Positions 1 to 6,241 of a DNA stretch of 21,038 nt are shown here, piece by piece. Within the stretch, counting starts at the first letter, position 1. Every line of letters starts with the position of its first letter. The stretch is from the IMG/VR virus record IMGVR_UViG_3300049893_001388, positions 1-21,038 of that record, one strand, 5' to 3'. This stretch comes from a virus. Both the position numbers and the translations under genes were made by a program. Under the pieces are notes generated by a model that made no database searches, had not been told where the DNA came from, and saw only the letters and a list, made by a program, of their open reading frames with translations.

Positions 1-73
1 TGCGGCAGCTTGCGCCGGCCTGGGTCCACCACCAGACGGTGACCAGCTGCTCCCGAGCCTCTGCCGCGTCCAT
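1..73 (-). CDS. Partial 5' end of an unknown minus-strand gene running off the left edge
   Basis: An ATG at 73 (minus strand) opens a frame without stops to the window edge, giving about 24 residues that begin MDAAEAREQLVTVWWW. The frame is too short to assign a function. It is supported by position: a copy of the window's start-associated motif (GGCAACCTG, minus strand, 100-92) lies 18 nt before this ATG, the same spacing seen at the well-supported genes. It would be transcribed divergently from the basic-protein gene that starts at 130. Without the sequence to the left it could still be a chance frame. Confidence 0.4.
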   Translation of the reverse strand, partial: MDAAEAREQLVTVWWWTQAGASCR

Positions 74-82
74 GGCCCTGTG

Positions 83-110
83 TGGTTGCCACAGGTTGCC
101 GGGAAACCTA
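83..110. promoter_or_regulatory. Back-to-back start-associated motifs in a divergent gap
   Basis: Positions 93-110 read AGGTTGCC then GGGAAACCTA, an imperfect inverted repeat. The plus-strand half (GGAAACCTA, 102-110) lies 19 nt before the ATG at 130. The minus-strand half (GGCAACCTG, 100-92) lies 18 nt before the ATG at 73. A third, weaker GGTTGCC copy sits exactly 10 bp further left (84-90). The arrangement suits a bidirectional promoter or regulatory site. The function is inferred from position and repetition across the window. Confidence 0.6.
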
Positions 111-129
111 TGGGACAGGCGGGCGGTTG

Positions 130-849
130 ATGGCCAGGGGCAAGGGCAGAACCAGAAATCAGCCACGGGATGCCCGTGGGCGGTTCTCCAGCACCGGAGC
201 CACCGCACGCGGCGGGCGGATCGCCAAGGCCAGCGGCAGGCGGGCCACGGTGACGGCCAAGGCCAAGGGGCAGGCTTCTGCGGGCACCATCGGCAAACGC
301 CGGGGCAAGCCGTCAGCGCCCGCTCAGCCTGGAGCCCGCAACGGCATCCGCCCCACCGGCCGCCCCGGCCCGCGCAACAACGTCCGCCGCTACAACCCTG
401 CCACCGCTGACGGCAAGCTCGGCCAGATTGATCGGCAGATTGACTCCACCATGAAGGGCATGGTGGACGAGATGAAGGGCATCCGCGACCGGGCCAGAAA
501 GGCCAAGCCCGAAATCGACAGGATGTCCCGATGGCTGGAGCGCACCAATGCCAGAGCCATCACCGACCGAGGCAAGAAGGGAATCAGCGGGGAGATTGCG
601 CGGATTGAGATTGGCACCGTTGGAACTGGCCCCGGCATGAAGGCCATCCGCCGCAGGGCAGAGCGTGCCTCACAGGCCGCCGCACGGGGCAGCAAGCCGG
701 CCAAGCGTGCCCAGCAGATCTATGCCAATCAGATGGCGTTCACTGGGCCAGGCAAACCCAAGGCCGGCCGCAACAACGTCAAGCCAGGCCCACGGAACAC
801 GTCAGGCCCGCCGAAGCGCACCCGCAAACCACGCAAGCCCCGCAAATGA
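130..849 (+). CDS. Very basic (Arg/Lys-rich) protein of unknown function, possibly nucleic-acid binding
   Basis: The product is 239 residues if the ATG at 130 is used. I chose this start because the shared 9-bp motif lies 19 nt upstream, and starting at 82 would put that motif inside the gene. About 63 of 239 residues are Lys or Arg against roughly 14 acidic ones. The N-terminus (MARGKGRTRNQPRDARGRF) has a style common in small phage structural proteins. A PGPRN/RNNV element occurs twice (about residues 79-85 and 215-223), flanking a more helical middle with mixed charge (about 95-200). The C-terminus is a run of KPRK units. No catalytic motif is visible. A DNA-binding or condensing role, or a minor virion protein, is possible but unproven. 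The downstream 58-residue gene overlaps its stop by ATGA, so the two are probably co-translated. Confidence 0.65.
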   Translation: MARGKGRTRNQPRDARGRFSSTGATARGGRIAKASGRRATVTAKAKGQASAGTIGKRRGKPSAPAQPGARNGIRPTGRPGPRNNVRRYNPATADGKLGQIDRQIDSTMKGMVDEMKGIRDRARKAKPEIDRMSRWLERTNARAITDRGKKGISGEIARIEIGTVGTGPGMKAIRRRAERASQAAARGSKPAKRAQQIYANQMAFTGPGKPKAGRNNVKPGPRNTSGPPKRTRKPRKPRK

Positions 850-1022
850 TCGTTGAGGCCCCGACCATTGAAGTCGTCAACCAGGGCGGCGAACCCGTCT
901 GGCGCGTCAGTGGCCTTGGCATGACCGTCTGCGACCGCTGCGGTGCCCGTGCGCGGGAACTCTGGCTGCAGATGGCCGTGGCCCGTGGCTACGACGGGCC
1001 GGAGCCGGCCAGCGCTGCCTGA
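846..1022 (+). CDS. Small 58-residue protein with one CxxC motif
   Basis: The ATG at 846 overlaps the TGA of the preceding basic-protein gene (ATGA), a usual sign of translational coupling. The frame runs 58 codons to a TGA at 1020-1022. The N-terminal half looks like a short beta-rich stretch (MIVEAPTIEVVNQGGEPVWR). A CDRC pair follows near residues 35-38, then a hydrophobic helix. One CxxC could be half of a zinc site or a redox pair, and I cannot say which. No family is recognised. Its 3' end overlaps the 3' end of the minus-strand gene 989-1216 by 34 nt. Confidence 0.6.
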   Translation: MIVEAPTIEVVNQGGEPVWRVSGLGMTVCDRCGARARELWLQMAVARGYDGPEPASAA

Positions 1023-1216
1023 GCCTCCAGCTCGGCGATGTGCTTTGTAGCGCCTCTTATCACCTGATCCTGGTGAATGGTCAGGCGCCATAACTTCATG
1101 GCCATCGCCAGCACATCCGCCGGGCTGCCAGCCTCTAGCGCCCGTTTGCCGCGCTCAAGCTCAAGCTCATGATGCGGCTGGAACTCGGGGCACATCCACG
1201 ATCCCCAATGAGGCAT
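989..1216 (-). CDS. Small unknown protein, largely helical, 75 residues
   Basis: The start chosen is the ATG at 1216, preceded by AAGGGAAC, which gives a Shine-Dalgarno at good spacing. A TTG at 1237 in the same frame lacks one. The sequence has a Trp/Cys-containing N-terminus (MPHWGSWMC) followed by helices with a regular charge pattern (ELELERGKRALEAG, HIAELEAQAALAG). No domain is recognised. A partial copy of the start-associated motif (GGCAACCTT, 1261-1253) lies about 36 nt upstream, which is outside the usual 18-24 nt spacing. The gene converges on the 58-residue gene with a 34-nt overlap. It could be a small phage accessory protein. Confidence 0.5.
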   Translation of the reverse strand: MPHWGSWMCPEFQPHHELELERGKRALEAGSPADVLAMAMKLWRLTIHQDQVIRGATKHIAELEAQAALAGSGPS

Positions 1217-1348
1217 GTTCCCTTGGGACACGGGCAACGGTGCAGTTTTCTGAAGGTTGCCCCTTCAATTCCCAAAGACAAGTAAGATAGGGGTGTCCCG
1301 GCGGGTTGCAGCCCCCGAGACGTGACCAACTCACTGGAGGGTGAGCCG

Positions 1349-1978
1349 ATGGGAGTCATCGTAGACCGGACCGGCCAGCGTTTCGGCAGGCTGGTCGTGC
1401 TAAGCAGAGGCGAGAACCAAATCACCGCAGGCGGCGGCATCAAAACCAGTTGGTTCTGCCGTTGTGACTGCGGCAACGAACTGGTTGTCAGAGGCAACTC
1501 CTTGGCAACTGGCAACACTAAAAGCTGCGGATGCTACAACCGCCAAAGGTCCGCTGATCGGCAGTTTATTCACGGCATGAAGGGCAGCCCAGAACACAAA
1601 ATCTGGATGGCTATGCGGAAACGATGCCGCGACACGGGTGACATGCTTTACGGAGGCAGAGGGATCACTGTCGCTCCTGAGTGGGAAGATTTCAGGGTGT
1701 TTTATGCCGACATGGGGCCGCGTCCGTCTTCCCGGCACAGCATTGACAGGATCAACGGAGACCTTGGCTACGGACCCAACAACTGCCGATGGGCCACGCC
1801 ACAGATGCAATGCCGAAACACTCGCAGCAACGTAATCGTCTTGCATCAAGACCGTTACATGACGCTGGCAGAGGCTGCCGAAGTTAGCGGCTTGTCATAC
1901 ACGACGCTGCGAGCAAGGAAGCGGCTCGGATGGCCTGATGACAGACTGTTTCAGCCCATCAGGCCAATGCGTCAGTAG
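1349..1978 (+). CDS. HNH endonuclease with N-terminal zinc ribbon-like motif and C-terminal helix-turn-helix (putative homing endonuclease)
   Basis: The 209-residue product starts at the ATG preceded by GGAGGGTGAGCCG. A GTG further up (1322) is less likely. It shares the opening VDRxGQRxGRLVVL with the second HNH gene at the right end. Cysteines at 37, 39, 41, 60 and 62 form a CxCxCG...SCGC pattern typical of phage HNH proteins of this type. The nuclease core is H130-SIDRIN with NCRWAT at 145-150. Residues 171-195 (MTLAEAAEVSGLSYTTLRAR) form a helix-turn-helix of the kind found at the end of homing endonucleases. The gene reads against the tail module, overlaps the endolysin gene tail-to-tail by 7 nt, and has no copy of the start-associated motif. 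This fits a freestanding, self-spreading endonuclease gene. Confidence 0.9.
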   Translation: MGVIVDRTGQRFGRLVVLSRGENQITAGGGIKTSWFCRCDCGNELVVRGNSLATGNTKSCGCYNRQRSADRQFIHGMKGSPEHKIWMAMRKRCRDTGDMLYGGRGITVAPEWEDFRVFYADMGPRPSSRHSIDRINGDLGYGPNNCRWATPQMQCRNTRSNVIVLHQDRYMTLAEAAEVSGLSYTTLRARKRLGWPDDRLFQPIRPMRQ

Positions 1979-3123
1979 TCCCAGCGCACCCGTGGACCGC
2001 CCTTGCGCTTCCCAATGTGGATGAAGCCCTTGGGTGCCCCGTAGCCGAGGCTGTAGGGCCATGCACGGTCCGCCCAGTCCTGCAGCTCCTTCACGGGCAC
2101 GCCTTCTAGGTAAAAGTCCACCGCTCCCACGCCGGGGGCGTCGTACAGGTGCTCTGATTGGCTGGCACCACCAACCGACTTGTTCACGGCTGGGGGCCTG
2201 TAACCACTGGTGATAATCGCCGGTTTTCCCCCAAAGGCTGCCCGCGCCTTTTCGATGAACTGGCACAGCTCTAAGGCCGTGTCGCACTGGTGCTGCGCTG
2301 TGAAGCGGCGGGCTTCTTCCCCTAAAGCCAGTTCTCCGTAGGTGACGTGAGGCGTGATTTTTGACGAGAACGGCGAGGCAGGGGTGAACTTCGGCGTCGT
2401 GGTTTTGGCTGCCGGCTGCTGGGCCGGCAGCCTCAGCTGTGGCAGCGTGCGGCCAGCAAGGCCAGCACGGGCAGCCTTGAGCGCAGACTGCACCTTGGCC
2501 ACCTTGGCCGTGGCCTTGTTGCCGGCGCTGTCACCGTCGTAGACACCCCGCCCCTCAGCCGTGGGGATGCTGGCCCATTCCTTGGCCAGATCAAGCTGCG
2601 CGGCCTCAATGGTGACGTTCTTGCCTTGGAGGTAGTCCCGCAGTGCCGGCCGCTTGCCGCCCAGCAGCAGGGCCACGGCCAGCCAATCCTGCGTTTCCGG
2701 GCTGAACAGGTCAGACGCTCGGAACCCGGCTGCGGCTACAGCCATCCGCAAGGTTTCGGGGATGAACTGGTAACGGCCGACAGCGAACAGGGTCCGGTCG
2801 CTCTGCAGCTTCTGCACCGCCCCAATGGTGAGCCGATCCAGGCCAGGCCAGCCTGCAGGCGTGTCACCGGCTTTGCCACGGTTGACGCTGGTGTAGTCGC
2901 CCTCTCCTGCGGCAATCAGATCCAGCAGGGGCTTTACCGCAGCGAAGGGATTGGGGGCGGGCTCTGCTGGGCTTCCTTGCGCCCGCCATGCGTCGGTGAA
3001 CAGTTCCCGCTGTTCATCCGTCAATGCCTGATCTAATGCCGACAGAGCGGCCAGCTGGTGGGGCGTGAGCTTGCCTTTCTTGGCAGCTTCTTCGGCTGCC
3101 CCGCGCACGGTTGCGAACGTCAT
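1972..3123 (-). CDS. Two-domain endolysin: lysozyme-like domain plus M15-type peptidase
   Basis: The 383-residue protein should cut cell-wall peptidoglycan at lysis. After an N-terminal helical stretch (1-60), residues 63-200 look like a phage lysozyme-like domain: GEGDY with candidate catalytic Glu74, then AVGRYQFIPETL at 114-125, a signature of this fold. A Pro/Ala/Thr linker (about 225-255) leads to a peptidase of the M15 (D-Ala-D-Ala carboxypeptidase-like) type. There SGYRPP (306-311), SEHL (H325), GAVDF (D336) and FIHI (H369) supply the expected zinc ligands. The start overlaps the preceding gene's stop as TGATG. Two enzymes in one protein would cut both glycan and peptide. The assignment of the two domains is by motif, not search. 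Confidence 0.88.
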   Translation of the reverse strand: MTFATVRGAAEEAAKKGKLTPHQLAALSALDQALTDEQRELFTDAWRAQGSPAEPAPNPFAAVKPLLDLIAAGEGDYTSVNRGKAGDTPAGWPGLDRLTIGAVQKLQSDRTLFAVGRYQFIPETLRMAVAAAGFRASDLFSPETQDWLAVALLLGGKRPALRDYLQGKNVTIEAAQLDLAKEWASIPTAEGRGVYDGDSAGNKATAKVAKVQSALKAARAGLAGRTLPQLRLPAQQPAAKTTTPKFTPASPFSSKITPHVTYGELALGEEARRFTAQHQCDTALELCQFIEKARAAFGGKPAIITSGYRPPAVNKSVGGASQSEHLYDAPGVGAVDFYLEGVPVKELQDWADRAWPYSLGYGAPKGFIHIGKRKGGPRVRWDY

Positions 3124-3398
3124 CAGCGCTTGTGGATAGGAACAGCGGCGGCGATGGGGTTGTAGAGCCGGGCCACGGCCTCGATCTGCCCCACGGTTGC
3201 CGGTTTGCCGATGGCATCAGCGATGGCACTAGCGATCAAGCCTTCTACGATCACGGGCGGGACGTGGTTGCGCTGCACCATCGGCAGCTCTACATCCAGC
3301 CGCGCAAACACGTTGGGCAGCACGGCACGCAACGCACGGTCAACAGCAAACGCGGCAAGCCTGGTGGCCAGACGGCCAAGGATGGGGCGCAATCTCAC
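3123..3398 (-). CDS. Small unknown protein upstream of the endolysin
   Basis: This gene encodes 91 residues from a GTG at 3398. The start-associated motif lies 19 nt upstream with a second partial copy 11 nt upstream, which supports this start. The N-terminus is Arg-rich and amphipathic (MRLRPILGRLATRLAAFAVD). Later helices contain no clear transmembrane segment. Its stop overlaps the endolysin start (TGATG), so translation is probably coupled. Position suggests a lysis-related role, but no holin, spanin or anti-holin signature is visible. Confidence 0.6.
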   Translation of the reverse strand: MRLRPILGRLATRLAAFAVDRALRAVLPNVFARLDVELPMVQRNHVPPVIVEGLIASAIADAIGKPATVGQIEAVARLYNPIAAAVPIHKR

Positions 3399-3409
3399 GG
3401 GGAGCCTGC

Positions 3410-3426
3410 AGGTTTCCTAGGTTTCC
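3410..3426 (-). promoter_or_regulatory. Tandem start-associated motif before the endolysin unit
   Basis: On the minus strand GGAAACCTA (3426-3418) is followed directly by GGAAACCT (3417-3410), a head-to-tail duplication. The first copy ends 19 nt before the GTG at 3398. The TAG of the first copy is also the stop codon of the upstream gene 3417-3722. This is the only tandem duplication of the motif in the window. Confidence 0.6.
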
Positions 3427-3722
3427 CTGCCCAAGAACCGCCCATCAGGCCCACGCTTCGGCCCCTGCTGCTGCCGCCGCTTGTGGCCCGACAGGTATGC
3501 CGCCACGGGAGATTGTGCCAGCAGCCCGCCGATCCCCAGCCCCGAGGCCCGCAGGTCTGCCGTCAGGCTGTCCCATGCTGGTTGGCACTGGTCCGGCCCT
3601 GATGCCCGCAGTTCACACAGCCCCACCCGGACAGCACCGGAAGCAGCTAGCGACACCGCAGCGCCAACGATCATCAGACCGATGGGCGTGAAGCCCTTAA
3701 ACGTAGGGGAAACGCTCAACAT
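3417..3722 (-). CDS. Small single-pass membrane protein of the lysis region (holin- or spanin-like candidate)
   Basis: The product is 101 residues from the ATG at 3722, which overlaps the upstream stop as TGATG. A GTG one codon earlier is less likely. Residues 12-30 (TPIGLMIVGAAVSLAASGA) form a convincing membrane helix near the N-terminus. They are followed by two cysteines (about 36 and 46), a second weakly hydrophobic stretch (60-76) and a basic C-terminal tail (SGHKRRQQQGPKR). The adjacent membrane protein and the nearby endolysin suggest a holin, anti-holin or spanin-type role. No family-specific signature decides among these. Confidence 0.65.
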   Translation of the reverse strand: MLSVSPTFKGFTPIGLMIVGAAVSLAASGAVRVGLCELRASGPDQCQPAWDSLTADLRASGLGIGGLLAQSPVAAYLSGHKRRQQQGPKRGPDGRFLGRET

Positions 3723-4015
3723 CACCGCACCTCCGTCTCTTGTCGCCGCATCCGCACCTCCAGATCACGGATTGAAGTCTTGAACTCCTGCAGCTCCGTG
3801 CGGAAGTTGTCTTGATTGGTCAGCACCCGATCTAGCCGAATCGGCATCTGGACGGCCAGCCAACCAACCCCACCGACACCGCAGATGATCAGCCAGCTGA
3901 CCACGTGCCGTCTCACCTCATCCCAGAAAGGGTCAGGAGTGCCGTTCACTAAAACCTCAAGGCTATGGCCAACCGCGTGCGCCGCCCGTGATGCTTCCAT
4001 GCCTGCAATCGTCAT
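3722..4015 (-). CDS. Membrane-anchored coiled-coil protein, possible lysis or holin-associated factor
   Basis: This 97-residue protein has a soluble N-terminus, one strong membrane segment at about 38-57 (VVSWLIICGVGGVGWLAVQM), then a charged coiled coil (60-95, with LDRVLTNQDNFRTELQEF and REVRM-like heptads). The layout is the mirror of XhlA-type hemolysin or holin helpers, which place the coil first. The ATG at 4015 is chosen because the start-associated motif ends 20 nt upstream. No Shine-Dalgarno is present. The gene is coupled to the next small membrane protein by TGATG, so the two probably work together. Confidence 0.65.
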   Translation of the reverse strand: MTIAGMEASRAAHAVGHSLEVLVNGTPDPFWDEVRRHVVSWLIICGVGGVGWLAVQMPIRLDRVLTNQDNFRTELQEFKTSIRDLEVRMRRQETEVR

Positions 4016-4035
4016 ACCGGGCAGCGTTCACGGGC

Positions 4036-4044
4036 TAGGTTGCC
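4036..4044 (-). promoter_or_regulatory. Start-associated motif GGCAACCTA before the small membrane protein pair
   Basis: The minus strand reads GGCAACCTA followed by G, ending 20 nt before the ATG at 4015. It lies just after the TAG stop of the 20-repeat protein, in a 30-nt gap, and no Shine-Dalgarno separates it from the start. It is identical to the copies at 11335-11343 and 18409-18417. Confidence 0.65.
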
Positions 4045-4045
4045 T

Positions 4046-5419
4046 CTAGAAAATCAGGACACGGCGGCGCCTTCCGGTGCTCGCCAATGCTGAGCCAGTG
4101 AGCGCAAAGGAGACAATTGAGTTCCCGGCAACGATCAGCGCTCCGGCCGCTGAGCCCTGCAGATCAAATGAGGCGGCGCTGATCCCTGCAACTGCAACAT
4201 CACCAACGGCTGTGCCGCCAAGGGTCAGCGTTTGACTGCTGGAGCCTTGTACCGCCCCTGCGGCGACCGTACCAGTTGCCGTCCCGCCAAGATTGAGAGT
4301 GCTGGAGCTGGAACCAGCTACAGCCACTGAGCCAGCGGCGCTGCCGGGCAGCGCCAGGGACTGGCTGGAGGCCCCTGCGATTCCGACCGCACCAGCCGCC
4401 GTGCCGCTGAGCGCTAGGGACTGGCTACTGGCGCCCTGGATCAGCCCACTGCTGACCGTGCCGGTCGCTGTGCCGCTGAGGCTGAGGGAGGCCGAACTGG
4501 AACCGACCACGGCCACCGCGCCGGCTGCGCTGCTAGTCAGGCCAAGGGCCTGGTTGCTGGTGCCGCTGACGTCAACTGCCCCGGTGGCGGTGCCGCCCAG
4601 GCTGAGCGTGCTGGAACTGGCTCCGGCCACGGCAACAGCGCCAGCCGCCGAGCCGGACAGCGCGAGCGTGGCGGTGCTGGAGCCAGTCACGGCCACAGCC
4701 CCAGCCGCGCTGCCGTTCAGGGTTAGAGCCTGGCTGCTGGCGCCACTGACTCGAACCGTGCCGGCGGCTGTGCCCGTCAGTGCCAGCGTTTGATCGCTCG
4801 CGCCGTTGACAGTGACAGCGGCCGTTGCCGTGCCGGTGATTGCCAGGGTCTGGGTACTGGCACCCACCAGCGCCACTGCACCAGCCGCGGTGCCGCCCAG
4901 AGCGAGGGCCCCGGTACTGGCGCCGGAAACGGACACGGTGCCCGCCGCCGTGCCGGCCAAGGCCAGCGTGGCCGCACTGGTGCCGCTGACGGCCACGGTG
5001 CCGGCTGCTGAGCCGGCCAGGGCCAGGGCGCCCGAGCTGGCGCCAACCACGGCCACGCCGCCGGCCGCGCTACCGCCTAGGGCGAGCGTGCCCGCGCTGG
5101 CTCCGGCGACTGCCACATCGCCGTCCGCTGAGCCGCCCAGCCCGAATGTCGCGGAACTGGTGCCTGCTACAGAGACATTGCCGGCCGCGTCACCGCTCAG
5201 CGCGAGGGTGGCCGAGCTGGTGCCAGTGATGGCGCCCAGTCCACCAACCGTGCCATCGGCAGAGCCGCTGATCGAGAGCGTGGCCGAACTGGTGCCGACA
5301 ACCGGCGGGACGCCGATCAGGCCGTCGAACGCGATTGCCCGCAGGATGCTGCTGCGGCGGGCGCTCAGTGCCGCCGAGATCGAGGACGTCTTACCCCAGC
5401 GGAATACGCGACGTGCCAC
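4046..5419 (-). CDS. Protein built of 20 tandem 20-residue repeats, probable tail or fibre adhesin
   Basis: The 457-residue protein has a short basic N-terminus (1-35), about 20 repeats from residue 42 to 446, and a basic C-terminus ending GRRRRVLIF. Each repeat follows G-(A/T/S)-S-x-x-x-L-x-L-x-G-x-A-x-G-x-V-x-V-x. Most units are exactly 20 residues. The first is 24, two others are 23, and the last is shorter. Alternating small and hydrophobic residues suggest a beta-solenoid or other stacked-strand rod. No charged or aromatic residues occupy the core, and Cys is absent. It starts at GTG 5419, 3 nt after the previous gene, and is last in its unit. A receptor-binding or decorating fibre is likely from the setting, but no known family was recognised. 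Confidence 0.8.
   Translation of the reverse strand: MARRVFRWGKTSSISAALSARRSSILRAIAFDGLIGVPPVVGTSSATLSISGSADGTVGGLGAITGTSSATLALSGDAAGNVSVAGTSSATFGLGGSADGDVAVAGASAGTLALGGSAAGGVAVVGASSGALALAGSAAGTVAVSGTSAATLALAGTAAGTVSVSGASTGALALGGTAAGAVALVGASTQTLAITGTATAAVTVNGASDQTLALTGTAAGTVRVSGASSQALTLNGSAAGAVAVTGSSTATLALSGSAAGAVAVAGASSSTLSLGGTATGAVDVSGTSNQALGLTSSAAGAVAVVGSSSASLSLSGTATGTVSSGLIQGASSQSLALSGTAAGAVGIAGASSQSLALPGSAAGSVAVAGSSSSTLNLGGTATGTVAAGAVQGSSSQTLTLGGTAVGDVAVAGISAASFDLQGSAAGALIVAGNSIVSFALTGSALASTGRRRRVLIF
4082..5296 (-). repeat. 60-bp coding tandem repeat, about 20 units
   Basis: The repeat array within the gene above shows a 60-bp period, with insertions of 9-12 bp in three units. Units are similar but not identical at the DNA level, and differ most in the third codon position and at residues 3-6. 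The skewed codon composition also leaves long open frames on the opposite strand (for example about 4293-4793 and 4806-5426), which are shadows. Confidence 0.85.
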
Positions 5420-5422
5420 GGG

Positions 5423-6238
5423 CTAGCCCTCCGCTATCTCAGCCATCAGGTTGATGGTGTGGTTGGTTGCGAGCGATCCAAAGAAGCCCGCCAGCATCAA
5501 GGCCGAGGTGTCGAATACCCGGGGTAGTCCGGTGAGTTCAGGCCCGAAGATCGTGGGCGTTTTCGCCTCCACCCGAGCGCCCCAGATGCGCCGCAAGAAC
5601 ATGGGCGTCACCTGGCCGCCGGGGTTGCCGCCCGCGCTGACCGTATAGCCGTCCATCAACCGGGCGCCATAGTCCCCGGCGTTCCAGGGCACCCGGAGCA
5701 GCTGGCCTGCGTTGCTGTTCGGCACGGTTACAGCGGCGCTGGTTTCCGCGGCGTTGTTGTCCTGGTCCCGGTAGTTGATCGTCACGCTGCCGGTGGCGAC
5801 CGTGGCGCTGTTCTGCCAGACCCACATCTCGACCTCCTCCCAGGCCGGCGTGACACCATCCGAGCGCAATGGCAGGCGGCCGGAGAAGTCCGGTTGCGAG
5901 CCAAGCGTTACCGGCGTTGAGCTTGCATTGGGAATCGCTGTAGCGCCAGCCCAGAACAGCACATCGAACAGCACCAGTGACACGGGCAGGTCTGACATTG
6001 CCTCGACCCGCGAGAGGTAGCCCCTGTTCGAGCCCTGAAAGGCGTCGATCGCAGGGAACCCCGTGGTGGCATCCGTTGGTACAACTCCGGTGGTGGTGTT
6101 GCCAGGCGGTGCCCCCGCGGCAGGGAACCCCGCGATGGCGAGGCTTGTAGAGAGCGTGCCGGGCGGGCTGACCACCTTGCTGAACTGGATCGGATGCTTC
6201 CGTGCTCCGATCAGTTTCTCGAAGCTGGTGATCGCCAC
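5423..6238 (-). CDS. Phage structural protein, second of two tandem paralogues
   Basis: The 271-residue product starts at a GTG (MAITSFEKLIGARKH), 3 nt after its paralogue. The two proteins share the N-terminus, a PxNTTTGVVPTDxTTGFP segment (about 45-62), a nearly identical block around residues 119-142, and YRDQDNNAAE plus RVPWNAGDYGA further on. They also end alike (EIAEG). The composition is beta-rich with few charges, as in virion proteins. No enzyme motif is seen. They follow a small tail-type protein and precede the repeat fibre, so an exposed tail, baseplate or decoration role is likely. The exact role is unknown. Confidence 0.75.
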   Translation of the reverse strand: MAITSFEKLIGARKHPIQFSKVVSPPGTLSTSLAIAGFPAAGAPPGNTTTGVVPTDATTGFPAIDAFQGSNRGYLSRVEAMSDLPVSLVLFDVLFWAGATAIPNASSTPVTLGSQPDFSGRLPLRSDGVTPAWEEVEMWVWQNSATVATGSVTINYRDQDNNAAETSAAVTVPNSNAGQLLRVPWNAGDYGARLMDGYTVSAGGNPGGQVTPMFLRRIWGARVEAKTPTIFGPELTGLPRVFDTSALMLAGFFGSLATNHTINLMAEIAEG

Positions 6239-6241
6239 GGC

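Noticed and set aside
82-129. Upstream ATG at 82 as start of the basic protein
   Set aside because: It would place the shared motif inside the coding sequence, while the ATG at 130 has the usual 19-nt spacing.
1251-1288. Hairpin TGAAGG/CCTTCA followed by TAAGAT as a promoter or terminator
   Set aside because: The stem is only 6 bp with no T-run, and no -35 at proper spacing was found for TAAGAT.
4082-5296. Tandem array as a possible CRISPR or minisatellite
   Set aside because: The period is a continuous in-frame 60-bp coding repeat without separate spacers, so it is a protein repeat.
4293-5426. Long open frames on the plus strand opposite the 20-repeat gene (about 166 and 206 codons)
   Set aside because: They mirror the repeat codon bias of the minus-strand gene, carry no ribosome site and give low-complexity Pro/Ala-rich products.
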